Origin: JBLHHI01 sp047614125
GTDB taxonomy: Bacteria; Bacteroidota; Bacteroidia; NS11-12g; UBA9320
Length of the DNA stretch: 6,195 nucleotides
Assembly (NCBI GenBank): GCA_047614125.1
Contig: JBLHHI010000157.1
Coordinates: forward strand, 1-6,195
Direction: 5' to 3'
Shown one piece after another: positions 6,165-6,195 of this stretch. A model generated the notes under the pieces. The model made no database searches and was not told the DNA's origin. It was given only the letters and a program-made list of their open reading frames with translations. The translations under genes and the position numbers were made by a program. The number at the start of each line of letters is the position of its first letter. The first letter of the stretch is position 1.

Positions 6165-6195
6165 GCTTTTGTATAAAACCCTATAAAACTGAGTT

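Larger units (their letters stand above)
5779..6195. other. 417-base region without a recognised gene
   Basis: No tRNA, rRNA or known protein was recognised on either strand. The stretch holds a perfect 16-bp palindrome (5846-5861), a 72-codon open plus-strand frame (5834-6049), two matches to the Bacteroidota -7 promoter core TAnnTTTG (5975-5982 and 6031-6038), and hairpin-forming inverted repeats at 6077-6102 and 6135-6164. It probably contains the 3' end of the T9SS operon transcript and the 5' leader of a gene beyond the window. Confidence 0.6.

Noticed and set aside
6050..6195. tRNA gene suggested by GAGTTCGAGT near 6114-6123
   Set aside because: The flanking bases do not form a T-stem, and no acceptor, D or anticodon arms can be built around it.

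Overview
The window reads as chromosomal DNA of a member of the Bacteroidota. The evidence is a secreted adhesin-like protein with a gliding-motility-associated type B C-terminal domain, directly followed by a PorP/SprF-family outer membrane protein. This pairing is a hallmark of the type IX secretion system (T9SS), which is confined to that phylum. The moderately AT-rich base composition and the absence of strong Shine-Dalgarno sequences before the two large genes fit. Genus and species cannot be fixed from this sequence.

Layout: bases 1-611 are the C-terminal two thirds of dapA (4-hydroxy-tetrahydrodipicolinate synthase), cut by the window edge. Bases 612-850 hold no certain gene, but an opposite-strand frame of 60-67 codons with coding-like composition ends exactly on the dapA stop codon. 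Bases 860-4339 encode a protein of about 1159 residues: signal peptide, right-handed beta-helix, a linking region typical of Bacteroidota surface proteins, two PKD-type and two further Ig-like domains, then the T9SS type B sorting domain. After 20 bases comes a 472-residue PorP/SprF-family protein (4360-5778). Its barrel carries an extra C-terminal extension: charged coiled-coil, low-complexity linker and a SPOR peptidoglycan-binding domain. Bases 5779-6195 hold no recognised gene. They contain a perfect 16-bp palindrome, a coding-like open frame without homology I recognise, a Bacteroidota-like -7 promoter element and several hairpins, and look like the end of the operon plus the leader of something beyond the window.

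How the genes work together: the two large genes are almost certainly one transcription unit. By analogy with SprB and SprF of Flavobacterium johnsoniae, the downstream barrel protein should be the dedicated partner needed to export or display the upstream type B cargo. The SPOR tail suggests that this partner is also tied to the cell wall. This is the most distinctive feature of the window. dapA belongs to lysine/diaminopimelate synthesis and is probably an unrelated neighbour.
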